Source: JBCBJZ01 sp038522635 (GTDB taxonomy: Bacteria; Pseudomonadota; Alphaproteobacteria; Rhizobiales; Hyphomicrobiaceae). Taken from it: 16,335 bases of DNA. The DNA lies in the NCBI GenBank assembly GCA_038522635.1, contig JBCBJZ010000080.1, positions 1 through 16,335 on the forward strand. The letters run 5' to 3'. Made by a program: the position numbers and the translations under genes. Positions 7,241-13,557 of this stretch are shown one piece after another. The notes below the pieces were generated by a model, which saw only the letters and a program-made list of their open reading frames with translations, did not search any database and was not told where the DNA came from. Position 1 is the stretch's first letter; every line of letters starts with the position of its first letter.

Positions 7241-7339
7241 CGTTAGAGTTTATCCGCCTCAGGTGGAGTCGCCTGAAGCGAAAGATGACGACAAAACAAA
7301 AGCTTAGATGTCGGTTCCGCTTCAAGCTGAAGCGAACCG
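7241..7339 (+). repeat. Two-hairpin dispersed repeat, copy 1
   Basis: This 99-base element matches the one at 16236-16335 over its full length at roughly 85% identity by eye. It starts CGTTAGAGTT and holds two imperfect palindromes. Hairpin 1 pairs 7255-7265 with 7270-7280 around a GAGT loop. Hairpin 2 pairs 7312-7324 with 7328-7339 around AGC. A conserved A-rich spacer containing CAAAACAAAAG lies between them. On the minus strand hairpin 2 begins a few bases after the dihydroorotase stop and is followed by TTTTGTTTTG, so it could also terminate that gene. The layout recalls RIME-like intergenic mosaic elements of Rhizobiales, but identity with a named family is not established. Confidence 0.85.
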
Positions 7340-7342
7340 ACC

Positions 7343-8677
7343 CTAAGCGGCTGCGGTACGGTAGAACGAAGCGACTTCGCCCTGCGCGGCCCCCAGGATT
7401 TCACCGTCCCACATGACCTTGTGGCCGCGCAGTACGGTGCCCACCACCCAGCCTTGCGTGGTCACACCATCGTACGGTGTCCACCCGCAGCGGCTCTCGA
7501 TCCAGTCGTTCGTGATCGCCCCGCGGCGCTCCAGATCGACGATCGTGAAATCGGCGTCGTAGCCCGCCGCAATCCGCCCCTTGGTCGATAGCCCGAACAA
7601 CCGTTGCGGGCCTGCGCTCGTCAGATCGACGAAGCGCTCCAGCGATAGCCGACCGGCGGCAACATGGGTCAACATCATCGGCACCAGCGTTTGCACGCCC
7701 GTCATGCCCGAATGCGACTTCGGATAGGGTTGCTGCTTATCTTCAAGGGTGTGCGGCGCGTGGTCGGAGCCGAGCACATCGACGGTGCCATCGGCGATCC
7801 CGGCCCACAGACCGGCCTGGTGGGTTGCATCGCGCACCGGCGGGTTCATTTGCGCCAACGCGCCCAAGCGCTCGTAGCAGTCGGGCGCGGTCAACGTCAG
7901 ATGGTGCGGCGTCACCTCAACGCTCGCCCAGCGCTTGTGGTCGCGCAGGAACGCGATTTCGTCGGCCGTTGAGATGTGCAGCACGTGAACGCGTCGGCGA
8001 TGCTTGCGCGCAAGCTCAACCAACTGCCGCGTTGCGATCATCGCAGCTTCAGGATCACGCCATTCTGGGTGGGACGTCGGATCGCCCTCACGGCGCAGTC
8101 CCTCACGCGCGATCAAACGGGCCTCATCTTCGGCGTGGAAGGCGGCACGCCTGGAGAGCTTGGCGATCACGCGATCGAGCGTCGCAGCATCGTCGATCAA
8201 AAGATCTCCCGTCGAGGAACCCATGAACACCTTGATGCCGGCGCTTCCCGCCAAGGCTTCGAGCACAGGGATCTGATCGATGTTGTCCGCGGTGCCCCCC
8301 ATGTAGAACGCGAAATCGCAGAACATGCGGTGATGGGCGCGGGCAATTTTATCGGCCAGCGCTTCGGGCGTGACGGTGAGCGGCTTCGTGTTCGGCATCT
8401 CGAAGACGCAGGTGACGCCGCCCATCACGGCCGCGCGGCTGCCGCTTTCGAGGTCCTCCTTGGCTTCAAGGCCGGGCTCGCGGAAATGCACCTGCGTATC
8501 GATCACGCCGGGCAAGATGTGGAGACCGCGCGCGTCGATTTCCGCATCGCTCACGCCCGGCGCGATCGTGCCGATGGCGGCGATCACACCGTCGCTGATG
8601 GCCACATCGCAGTTGCGGCGGCCATCGTGGTTGACCACGGTCCCCCCGCGGATGACGAGATCGTAGCGGTCGCCCAT
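7343..8677 (-). CDS. pyrC: Dihydroorotase (class I, amidohydrolase superfamily)
   Basis: The 444-residue product should interconvert N-carbamoyl-aspartate and dihydroorotate in pyrimidine synthesis. The amidohydrolase landmarks are in order: DTQVHFREPG (60-69), MPNTKPLT (about 94-101), the carboxylated-lysine segment GIKVFMGSS (K149), FHAED at 180-184, HVLHIST with H234, VTPHHLTL (H258/H259), LAQMNPPVRD and GSDHAPHT (D305). In the usual metal motif HxH the first His is replaced by Gln62. I recall this Gln as common in this alphaproteobacterial subfamily, so it is probably a lineage trait and not damage. The ribosome site (GAGGG, four to five bases before ATG 8677) is good. It is divergent from ygfZ over 111 bases. 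Allantoinase or hydantoinase are less likely alternatives. Confidence 0.92.
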   Translation of the reverse strand: MGDRYDLVIRGGTVVNHDGRRNCDVAISDGVIAAIGTIAPGVSDAEIDARGLHILPGVIDTQVHFREPGLEAKEDLESGSRAAVMGGVTCVFEMPNTKPLTVTPEALADKIARAHHRMFCDFAFYMGGTADNIDQIPVLEALAGSAGIKVFMGSSTGDLLIDDAATLDRVIAKLSRRAAFHAEDEARLIAREGLRREGDPTSHPEWRDPEAAMIATRQLVELARKHRRRVHVLHISTADEIAFLRDHKRWASVEVTPHHLTLTAPDCYERLGALAQMNPPVRDATHQAGLWAGIADGTVDVLGSDHAPHTLEDKQQPYPKSHSGMTGVQTLVPMMLTHVAAGRLSLERFVDLTSAGPQRLFGLSTKGRIAAGYDADFTIVDLERRGAITNDWIESRCGWTPYDGVTTQGWVVGTVLRGHKVMWDGEILGAAQGEVASFYRTAAA

Positions 8678-8788
8678 GGTGCCCTCTCTAAGTCAGACGC
8701 TGAACGCGTGCGGTCGCGCGACGTTATGGTAGGACGGGCATGGGGGTCGGCGCCATAGCGACCTTTGCGATGGAAGAGAGGCACGGGT

Positions 8789-9718
8789 ATGGGCGAAGAG
8801 CGCGGGCAAGCGGTGCTGCACGATCGGGCGGTGCTACGGGTGGCGGGCGCCGATGCGCTGAAATTTCTGCAGGACCTGATCACCAACGATGTGGCGAAGT
8901 TGTCGGAGCTGGACGCCTGCCATGCCGCGTTGCTGACGCCGCAGGGAAAAATTCTGTTTGACTTCTTCGTGGTGCGTACGGCGGAGGGCTTCCTGCTCGA
9001 TATGCGGGCGGACCAGCGCGATGCGTTGGCCAAGCGGCTTACCTTTTACCGGTTGCGGGCGAAGGTTGAGATCGATCCCGTGCCTCATCGCGTGATCGCG
9101 TGGTGGGGCGAGGGGGCCGGGGACGAACGGCCCGATGGCCTCTGCGCGGCAACGGCGCTTGCCACAGCTTCGCCGCAGGACGCGCGCGGCGGATTTCGTG
9201 ACCCACGCGAACCGGCCATGGGCTGGCGGATGATCGTTCCCGCGACGCCTGACATTGAGGAAGATGGCGCTGACGCCGATGCAGCAGGCTTGGGCGCTTA
9301 TCATGCGCACAGGATCGCGGTCGGCGTGGCCGAAGGCGGCCTCGACTACGCGTTCGGCGGCGCGTTCCCGCACGAAGCCAACTTCGATGTGAAACACGGC
9401 GTCGACTTCACCAAGGGCTGCTTCGTTGGCCAGGAAGTGGTGAGCCGCATGCAGCATCGAGGTACCGCGCGCAAACGCATCATCGCCGTTGCTGCGCAGG
9501 ACGCGGATGAGCCTCTGCCCGGACCCGCGCTCGCCCATGAGGTGCGCGCAGGGGCCGCCTTGCTCGGCACGCTTGGCTCGGTCTCGGGCGACCAAGGGCT
9601 GGCGTTGATCCGCGTTGACCGTTTGGCGGAGATGGCGCGCGAGGGCGTTAAGATGGAAGCTGACGGCGTCGCCTTGCGCGTGCGTCGCGCGCCGGGAGGG
9701 CCCGAGCTTGACCTCTAA
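8789..9718 (+). CDS. ygfZ: YgfZ / GcvT-like folate-binding protein (Fe-S cluster maintenance)
   Basis: The 309-residue product carries the diagnostic KGCFVGQE motif (K209-E216, with C211) followed by VVSRMQHRG. This is the signature of YgfZ/IBA57 proteins, which use tetrahydrofolate to support assembly or repair of iron-sulfur clusters. The N-terminal part (AVLRVAGADALKFLQDLITN, then LLTPQGKILFDFFVV) is the GcvT-like fold. The start at 8789 has GAGAGG seven bases upstream. The 3' end carries GGGAGGG and overlaps a possible TTG start for the next gene. It is the first gene of a same-strand run with tag, an HD hydrolase and a phosphatase, and is divergent from pyrC. That order is one I remember from other Rhizobiales. 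Confidence 0.95.
   Translation: MGEERGQAVLHDRAVLRVAGADALKFLQDLITNDVAKLSELDACHAALLTPQGKILFDFFVVRTAEGFLLDMRADQRDALAKRLTFYRLRAKVEIDPVPHRVIAWWGEGAGDERPDGLCAATALATASPQDARGGFRDPREPAMGWRMIVPATPDIEEDGADADAAGLGAYHAHRIAVGVAEGGLDYAFGGAFPHEANFDVKHGVDFTKGCFVGQEVVSRMQHRGTARKRIIAVAAQDADEPLPGPALAHEVRAGAALLGTLGSVSGDQGLALIRVDRLAEMAREGVKMEADGVALRVRRAPGGPELDL
9694..9700 (+). promoter_or_regulatory. Strong ribosome-binding sequence inside the ygfZ 3' end
   Basis: GGGAGGG lies 7 bases before TTG 9708. That TTG is in frame with tag and overlaps the last codons of ygfZ. No comparable purine tract precedes the conventional tag ATG at 9885, where the upstream bases are almost all pyrimidine and GC. The motif also encodes part of the YgfZ tail, so coincidence is possible. 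Confidence 0.4.
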
Positions 9719-9719
9719 G

Positions 9720-9800
9720 TCCCGCATAACGGGAGAACGCGCGCGGTCCCGCACTACGGGAGAACGCGCGCGGTCCAGCACGACGAGTGATCGCGCGCCA
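9720..9800 (+). repeat. 27-base tandem repeat, three units
   Basis: Units lie at 9720-9746, 9747-9773 and 9774-9800. The first two differ at only two positions by eye, and the third matches at about 19 of 27. Each unit has the shape TCCCGCA..ACGGGAGAACG. Because 27 is divisible by three, the tag frame stays open and reads a nine-residue repeat, SRITGERAR, SRTTGERAR, SSTTSDRAP. There are no unique spacers, so it is not a CRISPR array. Confidence 0.9.
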
Positions 9801-9884
9801 ACGCGTCCCCGCATCAAAAAGCAGTCGCCACCGCTCGCAGACTCGCCAGCGCCCTCACCTTCGCCCTCGCCCGCCTCGCTCGAC

Positions 9885-10481
9885 ATGGACAAACCGCGCT
9901 GCCCCTGGCCCGGTAAGGACCCGCTCTACATCACCTATCACGACACCGAATGGGGGGTGCCCTCGGGCGATGACCGCGCGCTCTTTGAAAAATTGACGCT
10001 CGAAGGCTTCCAGGCCGGGCTGTCGTGGATCACGATCTTGCGCAAACGTGAGAATTTTCGCACAGCATTCGCCAATTTCGACCCCCACGTGATCGCGGAT
10101 TACGGCGATGAGGATGTCGCACGGCTGATGGGCGATCCCGGCATCGTGCGCAACCGCGCCAAGATCGAGGCAACGATCTCCAACGCCAAGGCCCTGCTCG
10201 CCCTCCAGGAGGAGCAGAGCCTGGCGCGTTTCCTGTGGGACTTTTTCGAAGATGGCCCGGAACTCAACGCTTGGGAGACGATGGCGCAAGTACCGGCGCA
10301 GACGCCGCGTTCTAAAGCGGTGTCGAAGGCCCTCAAAGCCCGAGGGTTTCGCTTCGTTGGGCCGACCACGGTCTACGCGTTCATGCAATCGCACGGCATG
10401 GTCAACGACCACCTGGTGAGTTGCCATCGCCACGCCGCTTGCGAGGCGCTGCTGAAGCGCTTCAAGCGCCCGTTGCTTTAG
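9885..10481 (+). CDS. tag: DNA-3-methyladenine glycosylase I
   Basis: The 198-residue core removes 3-methyladenine from DNA, starting base excision repair. It aligns well with E. coli Tag from memory: DPLYITYHDTEWGVP (12-26), LEGFQAGLSWITILRKREN (about 39-57) with likely catalytic Glu40, FVGPTTVYAFMQSHGMVNDH, and zinc ligands C6, H19, H176 and C180 in the same spacing. The length is close to the 187 residues of the E. coli enzyme. Start 9885 is the only ATG near the family N-terminus but has no ribosome site. The same frame is open back to TTG 9708, behind GGGAGGG, which would add about 59 Ser/Arg/Pro-rich residues including the nine-residue repeat. It sits between ygfZ and the HD gene, with 13 bases before the latter. 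Confidence 0.95.
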   Translation: MDKPRCPWPGKDPLYITYHDTEWGVPSGDDRALFEKLTLEGFQAGLSWITILRKRENFRTAFANFDPHVIADYGDEDVARLMGDPGIVRNRAKIEATISNAKALLALQEEQSLARFLWDFFEDGPELNAWETMAQVPAQTPRSKAVSKALKARGFRFVGPTTVYAFMQSHGMVNDHLVSCHRHAACEALLKRFKRPLL

Positions 10482-10494
10482 CAGGAGGCAGCTC

Positions 10495-11160
10495 ATGATG
10501 GGGCCAACAGATGAGAAGCCACACCCTGGGCCTGCGCGTGGCCACAACGAGCGGCCGCGGGCGCGCGCCTGGCAGCGCATGCTCTCGGGCCGCCGTCTCG
10601 ATTTGCTGAACCCGCATACCGATGACATCGCCATTGAGGACATCGCCCACGGGCTTGCACGGGTGGCGCGCTGGAATGGCCAGACGTCGGGTGCGCATAG
10701 CTTCTCGGTCGCCCACCATTCGCTGCTCGTCGAAACCCTGCTTGAGACCATGGAGCCGGGCGCCAGCATCGATGCGCACCGTGCCGCCTTGCTCCACGAT
10801 GCTGCCGAGTACGTGATCGGCGACCTGATCAGCCCGTTTAAGGGCGCCATCGGCGACACCTACAAGCAGGTCGAACGCCGCCTCCAGCACGCGATCCATG
10901 CACGCTTTGAGATTGGCTGCGGGCTTGACGATGCGACGGCGGCGGCGATCAAACGCGCCGATGGTGTGGCGGCTTACGTCGAGGCGACGGCGCTTGCCGG
11001 TTTCACCGAATCGGAAGCGGCGGAAGCGTTTGCGGTGCCCGCGCCAGCGCCCTTTGCGACCGGCTTGGCGACGCTCAACGCGCTGCAGCCGCTGGCGACG
11101 CCGCAGGTGCAAGCGCGGTTTCTGCAGCGCTTCGCGGCTTTGAACGAAGCGATGGCGTGA
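10495..11160 (+). CDS. HD domain phosphohydrolase (YfbR-like)
   Basis: The 221-residue protein has the HD metal-site pattern: H75 in VAHHSLLVE, H101-D102 in LLHDAAEYVIGD, and D155 in IKRADGVAAYVEA. The N-terminal ARAWQRMLSGRRLDLLNP and EDIAHGLARVARWNGQT are typical of alphaproteobacterial HD hydrolases related to the nucleotidase YfbR. The likely reaction is metal-dependent phosphate ester hydrolysis; the substrate is unknown. AGGAGG six bases before ATG 10495 supports this start, and ATG 10498 is equally possible. It follows tag by 13 bases, so the two are probably co-transcribed. This fits a nucleotide housecleaning or DNA repair context, which is inference. Confidence 0.92.
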   Translation: MMGPTDEKPHPGPARGHNERPRARAWQRMLSGRRLDLLNPHTDDIAIEDIAHGLARVARWNGQTSGAHSFSVAHHSLLVETLLETMEPGASIDAHRAALLHDAAEYVIGDLISPFKGAIGDTYKQVERRLQHAIHARFEIGCGLDDATAAAIKRADGVAAYVEATALAGFTESEAAEAFAVPAPAPFATGLATLNALQPLATPQVQARFLQRFAALNEAMA

Positions 11161-11269
11161 AACAAGAAGGACGAAGCGCGATCGAACGCGCGCTAACCTT
11201 GCGCGCAAGTGTCATGAGCCCTTGGCGGCGGCTGGGTTAAGTGTGCGAGCGGCGGTGGGCTGATGCACG

Positions 11270-11869
11270 ATGGTCAGCGTGGCGCCGAACAGCCCCTTTG
11301 CGAAAGCGCACCCGATGGATCAGGCACCCCCAGGCGAGTTACCTGCGTCGAACGCGCTGCTTGTTGTCTGCAACCTCGACGCGGTTCCAACAGAGATCGA
11401 AGCCTACCGGCCAAGCCACATGATCTCGTGCATCAACGCCGCCATGATGCCGGCGACGCCACCCTCGATCGCGCCTGAACACCATTTAAAGCTGGCCTTC
11501 AACGATATCGTTGTTCCGGCCCCCGGCCTCGTCGATCCCAAGCTCGAGCACGTGCAGGCGATCGTGGCGTTCGCGCAGGCTTGGGATGCCCGTGCCCCGT
11601 TGCTGATCCATTGCTGGGCCGGGCTCAGCCGTTCCGCAGCCGCGGCGTTGATCGTGCTTGCCGCACGCCATCGTGACGCGAGCACCGTTCAGATCGTCGC
11701 CACGTTTCGAGCGGCCACCGACGCTGCCAAACCCAACGCGCGCATGGTCGCCTACGCCGATACGTTGTTCACGCGTCAACCATCCTTGCAGTCCGCGCTT
11801 GCTGAACAGCCGCCAACACGGCTAACGAAGTTTGGTCCGACTTATTCCGTTCCTGATCTAATTCTTTGA
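11270..11869 (+). CDS. Tyrosine/dual-specificity phosphatase-like protein
   Basis: The 199-residue protein carries the Cys-phosphatase P-loop HCX5R as IHCWAGLSRS (H114, C115, R121). FNDI at about 77-80 offers Asp79 as a plausible general acid. Family context LLIHCWAGLSRSAAAALIVLA matches the alphaproteobacterial tyrosine phosphatase-like proteins often encoded beside the HD hydrolase, as here. The protein is presumably cytosolic, with no signal or membrane segment. The substrate may be a phosphoprotein, a phosphoinositide or a nucleotide-related phosphate; sequence does not decide. The start is uncertain: ATG 11270 and ATG 11315 are in frame and both have weak ribosome sites, and conserved sequence begins only near residue 27. 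About 110 bases separate it from the HD gene. Confidence 0.87.
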   Translation: MVSVAPNSPFAKAHPMDQAPPGELPASNALLVVCNLDAVPTEIEAYRPSHMISCINAAMMPATPPSIAPEHHLKLAFNDIVVPAPGLVDPKLEHVQAIVAFAQAWDARAPLLIHCWAGLSRSAAAALIVLAARHRDASTVQIVATFRAATDAAKPNARMVAYADTLFTRQPSLQSALAEQPPTRLTKFGPTYSVPDLIL

Positions 11870-11874
11870 TCTTC

Positions 11875-11904
11875 TTGACACTTCTCCGGCATTTGTCTTA
11901 GTTT
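11875..11904 (+). promoter_or_regulatory. Candidate sigma-70 promoter of the NAD regulator
   Basis: TTGACA (11875-11880) is a perfect -35. Eighteen bases downstream is TAGTTT (11899-11904), a partial -10. It begins just after the phosphatase stop codon and sits in a locally A+T-rich stretch. Transcription would start near 11911 and give a leader of about 270 bases. Confidence 0.4.
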
Positions 11905-12001
11905 GGCCTCACTTTCAACAGAAACGCCAGCCATTTTCTACACTGCGTTGGAAATGCTTCTGGGGCACGGGGTTCCAACGTCAAGTCATCCGCCCATGTG
12001 T

Positions 12002-12020
12002 TGGCCGCAAAGCGCGGCCA
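12002..12020 (+). terminator. GC-rich hairpin after the phosphatase gene
   Basis: A seven-base-pair GC stem (12002-12008 with 12014-12020) closes a five-base loop and is followed by GTTTGGG. It may end transcription from the phosphatase side or attenuate the NAD regulator leader. The T run is too short for a confident intrinsic terminator. Confidence 0.35.
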
Positions 12021-12035
12021 GTTTGGGATGAGCGG

Positions 12036-12155
12036 ATGGGATCAATGGACGGTGAGGATGGACTAACGGGGGCAACAGGAACGCAGCGAGGGGGACACGC
12101 AGGTTTGAAGGAACCTGTGAGGCGAAAAGCCACTTGCTGGAGACCTGAAAGTTAG
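12036..12155 (+). CDS. Possible 39-residue leader ORF
   Basis: ATG 12036 opens a 39-codon frame ending in TAG 12153-12155, 25 bases before the NAD regulator start. The product is Gly-rich then basic (MGSMDGEDGLTGATGTQRGG, then LKEPVRRKATCWRPES). It has no clear ribosome binding site and no recognised family. It may be a chance frame in a structured leader, or a regulatory leader peptide. Confidence 0.15.
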   Translation: MGSMDGEDGLTGATGTQRGGHAGLKEPVRRKATCWRPES

Positions 12156-12180
12156 GCCGAGGGCTCGCCAGGAGAGCAAA

Positions 12181-13233
12181 ATGAACAAGAAGCCAAGCTT
12201 CGACACCATCGCGGGCCGGCAGGAAGTCGATATGACGCCCTCTGGTCGCGCGATCCCCCGGACGACGGTCGAAATCGGACTGACTGCCGCCATCGTTTCT
12301 GTGGAACAAGACGAGCCCAAGGTGCTCGTGATCCGCCACGCGCCGGAAGGCGATGATGACGCGATCGACATGCTGCCTTACGGCCCCTTCTCACCGCGCA
12401 GCCATCGCACGCTTGAAGCGGGCTTGCGCTCCTGGGTGCAGGATCAGACCGCGCTAAAGCTTGGCTATGCGGAGCAGCTTTACACGTTTGGCGACCGCGG
12501 ACGTTACGCTGAAGGCGGCGATATCAGCCCGCACGTGGTGTCGATCGGCTACCTCGCGTTGACCCGCGCTGCGAGCGATGATGCCGTCGCCAACGCCTCA
12601 TGGCGCAGCTGGTATGACTTTTTCCCGTGGGAAGACTGGCGGCGCGGTGCCCCTGATGTGATCGCAACCGAGATCGTCCCGCACTTGCAGCGTTGGGTTG
12701 CATCGGCCGACGGCGCATCGCCGAAGAGGCAAGAGCGGGTAAACATCTGCTTTGGCCAGGAAGGTGCCGCCTGGGACGAAGAGAAGGTGCTTGAGCGCTA
12801 CGAACTTCTCTATGAAGCCGGGCTGGTCGATGAGGCCGCGCGCGATGGCCGCACCATGTCGGAGACCACGTCAGACGAGGCACCGGTGCGACCGCGCCTG
12901 GGGCTGCCCATGCGCCACGACCACCGGCGCATTCTGGCCACCGCCATCTCGCGCTTGCGGGCTAAGATCAAATACCGCCCCGTAGTGTTTGAACTGATGA
13001 GCGACGACTTCACGCTGTTTGAGTTGCAAAAGAGCGTGGAAGCGATCCTCGGGCCGCACCTGCATAAGCAGAATTTCCGCAGGCTGGTTGAAAGTGCGGG
13101 CCTCGTTGAACCGACCGGCGACATGAAAACGCGCACCGGCGGCCGACCGGCGCGGCTCTACCGTTTCCGCCGCGAAGTGGTGATGGAGCGGCCGGCCCCT
13201 GGCGTGCGGGTGAAGCCGGGCCGCGTAGCCTGA
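12181..13233 (+). CDS. NrtR-like transcriptional regulator (NAD regulator)
   Basis: The 350-residue protein has the two-part plan of NrtR-type repressors of NAD metabolism. A Nudix-like fold occupies about 28-175 (TVEIGLTAAIVSV, VLVIRH, LPYGPFSPRSHRTLEAGLRS). A winged helix follows at about 265-331 (FELMSDDFTLFELQKSVEAI, NFRRLVESAGLVEPTG, GRPARLYRFRR). The Nudix catalytic box is absent: the REUXEEXGU helix reads RSWVQDQTALKL, so it should bind a ligand such as ADP-ribose or a related nucleotide without hydrolysing it. The 175-265 linker is longer than in short NrtR proteins. ATG 12181 has AGGAG a few bases upstream. I recall similar proteins annotated as NAD regulator in Hyphomicrobiales. No target gene or operator is visible nearby; autoregulation is possible. 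Confidence 0.88.
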   Translation: MNKKPSFDTIAGRQEVDMTPSGRAIPRTTVEIGLTAAIVSVEQDEPKVLVIRHAPEGDDDAIDMLPYGPFSPRSHRTLEAGLRSWVQDQTALKLGYAEQLYTFGDRGRYAEGGDISPHVVSIGYLALTRAASDDAVANASWRSWYDFFPWEDWRRGAPDVIATEIVPHLQRWVASADGASPKRQERVNICFGQEGAAWDEEKVLERYELLYEAGLVDEAARDGRTMSETTSDEAPVRPRLGLPMRHDHRRILATAISRLRAKIKYRPVVFELMSDDFTLFELQKSVEAILGPHLHKQNFRRLVESAGLVEPTGDMKTRTGGRPARLYRFRREVVMERPAPGVRVKPGRVA

Positions 13234-13557
13234 ACCTGCGCCAGCCCTGGCTCACGGGTCAACGGATCATCACGGATGGCGCCCTCGCGGCGCCATTTGC
13301 TTATGGGGGGCTTACGACGCTGCGGGCTGTCCGTGGGCACCGCTGTTGCTAGGGCTTCTTTCAGCGCCGTATCAGAGTGCATCAGGCGTCCGAAAACGGT
13401 AAAGCGCAACGTCATCACCGCCACAAGGGGTGCAATGGCGTAGCGACAAAGCGGACCACCTTGGTGTAGGCTTCACATCGACCCGCGGGTTGGCTTGCGC
13501 GCATTTTAGAGCCCAAACGGCCCGCCGTACCCTCTGGCAACAAGCGATGAGGTTGCG
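13234..13557. other. Intergenic stretch between NAD regulator and VOC genes
   Basis: About 320 bases. The first 65 contain a good terminator hairpin at 13276-13296. In the rest I see no convincing gene, promoter or repeat on either strand. Short minus-strand frames here overlap the NAD regulator tail or the VOC start and lack ribosome sites. Confidence 0.5.
13276..13296 (+). terminator. Terminator hairpin of the NAD regulator gene
   Basis: ATGGCGCC (13276-13283) and GGCGCCAT (13289-13296) form a perfect eight-base-pair stem with a CTCGC loop, followed by TTGCTTATG. It lies 42 bases after the stop codon. The T tract is short but the stem is strong. Confidence 0.65.

Larger units (their letters stand above)
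11870..12180 (+). promoter_or_regulatory. Hairpin-rich leader region of the NAD regulator gene
   Basis: These 311 bases lie upstream of the NAD regulator and hold three hairpins. CGTTGGAA (11946-11953) pairs with TTCCAACG (11973-11980). TGGCCGC (12002-12008) pairs with GCGGCCA (12014-12020) around AAAGC. CAGGTT (12100-12105) pairs with AACCTG (12112-12117). A short imperfect GC hairpin lies just before the ribosome site AGGAG. I compared it with cobalamin, glycine and NAD+ riboswitch landmarks from memory and found no match. The GC hairpin at 12002 could be a terminator of the phosphatase gene or an attenuator. Confidence 0.45.

Noticed and set aside
7976..8758. 260-residue plus-strand open frame opposite pyrC
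   Set aside because: It is a shadow of the dihydroorotase gene, which has all expected amidohydrolase landmarks.
9720..9800. Possible CRISPR array
   Set aside because: The 27-base units are directly adjacent, with no unique spacers, and only three exist.
8834..9892. 352-residue minus-strand open frame opposite ygfZ
   Set aside because: It is the antisense shadow of a gene with a clear KGCFVGQE signature. Its product resembles no family and has no ribosome site; high GC content makes such frames common.
9855..10859. 334-residue minus-strand open frame opposite tag and the HD gene
   Set aside because: It covers two well-supported genes on the other strand and crosses their boundary. The product has no domain logic.
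12080..12155. Resemblance of TGGAGACCTG to the 3' end of a cobalamin riboswitch
   Set aside because: The core B12 box and the other conserved blocks are missing, and the downstream gene is an NAD-type regulator.
13158..13424. 88-residue minus-strand frame after the NAD regulator
   Set aside because: It runs through the terminator hairpin and into the regulator's coding end, has no good ribosome site and shows no recognisable domain.
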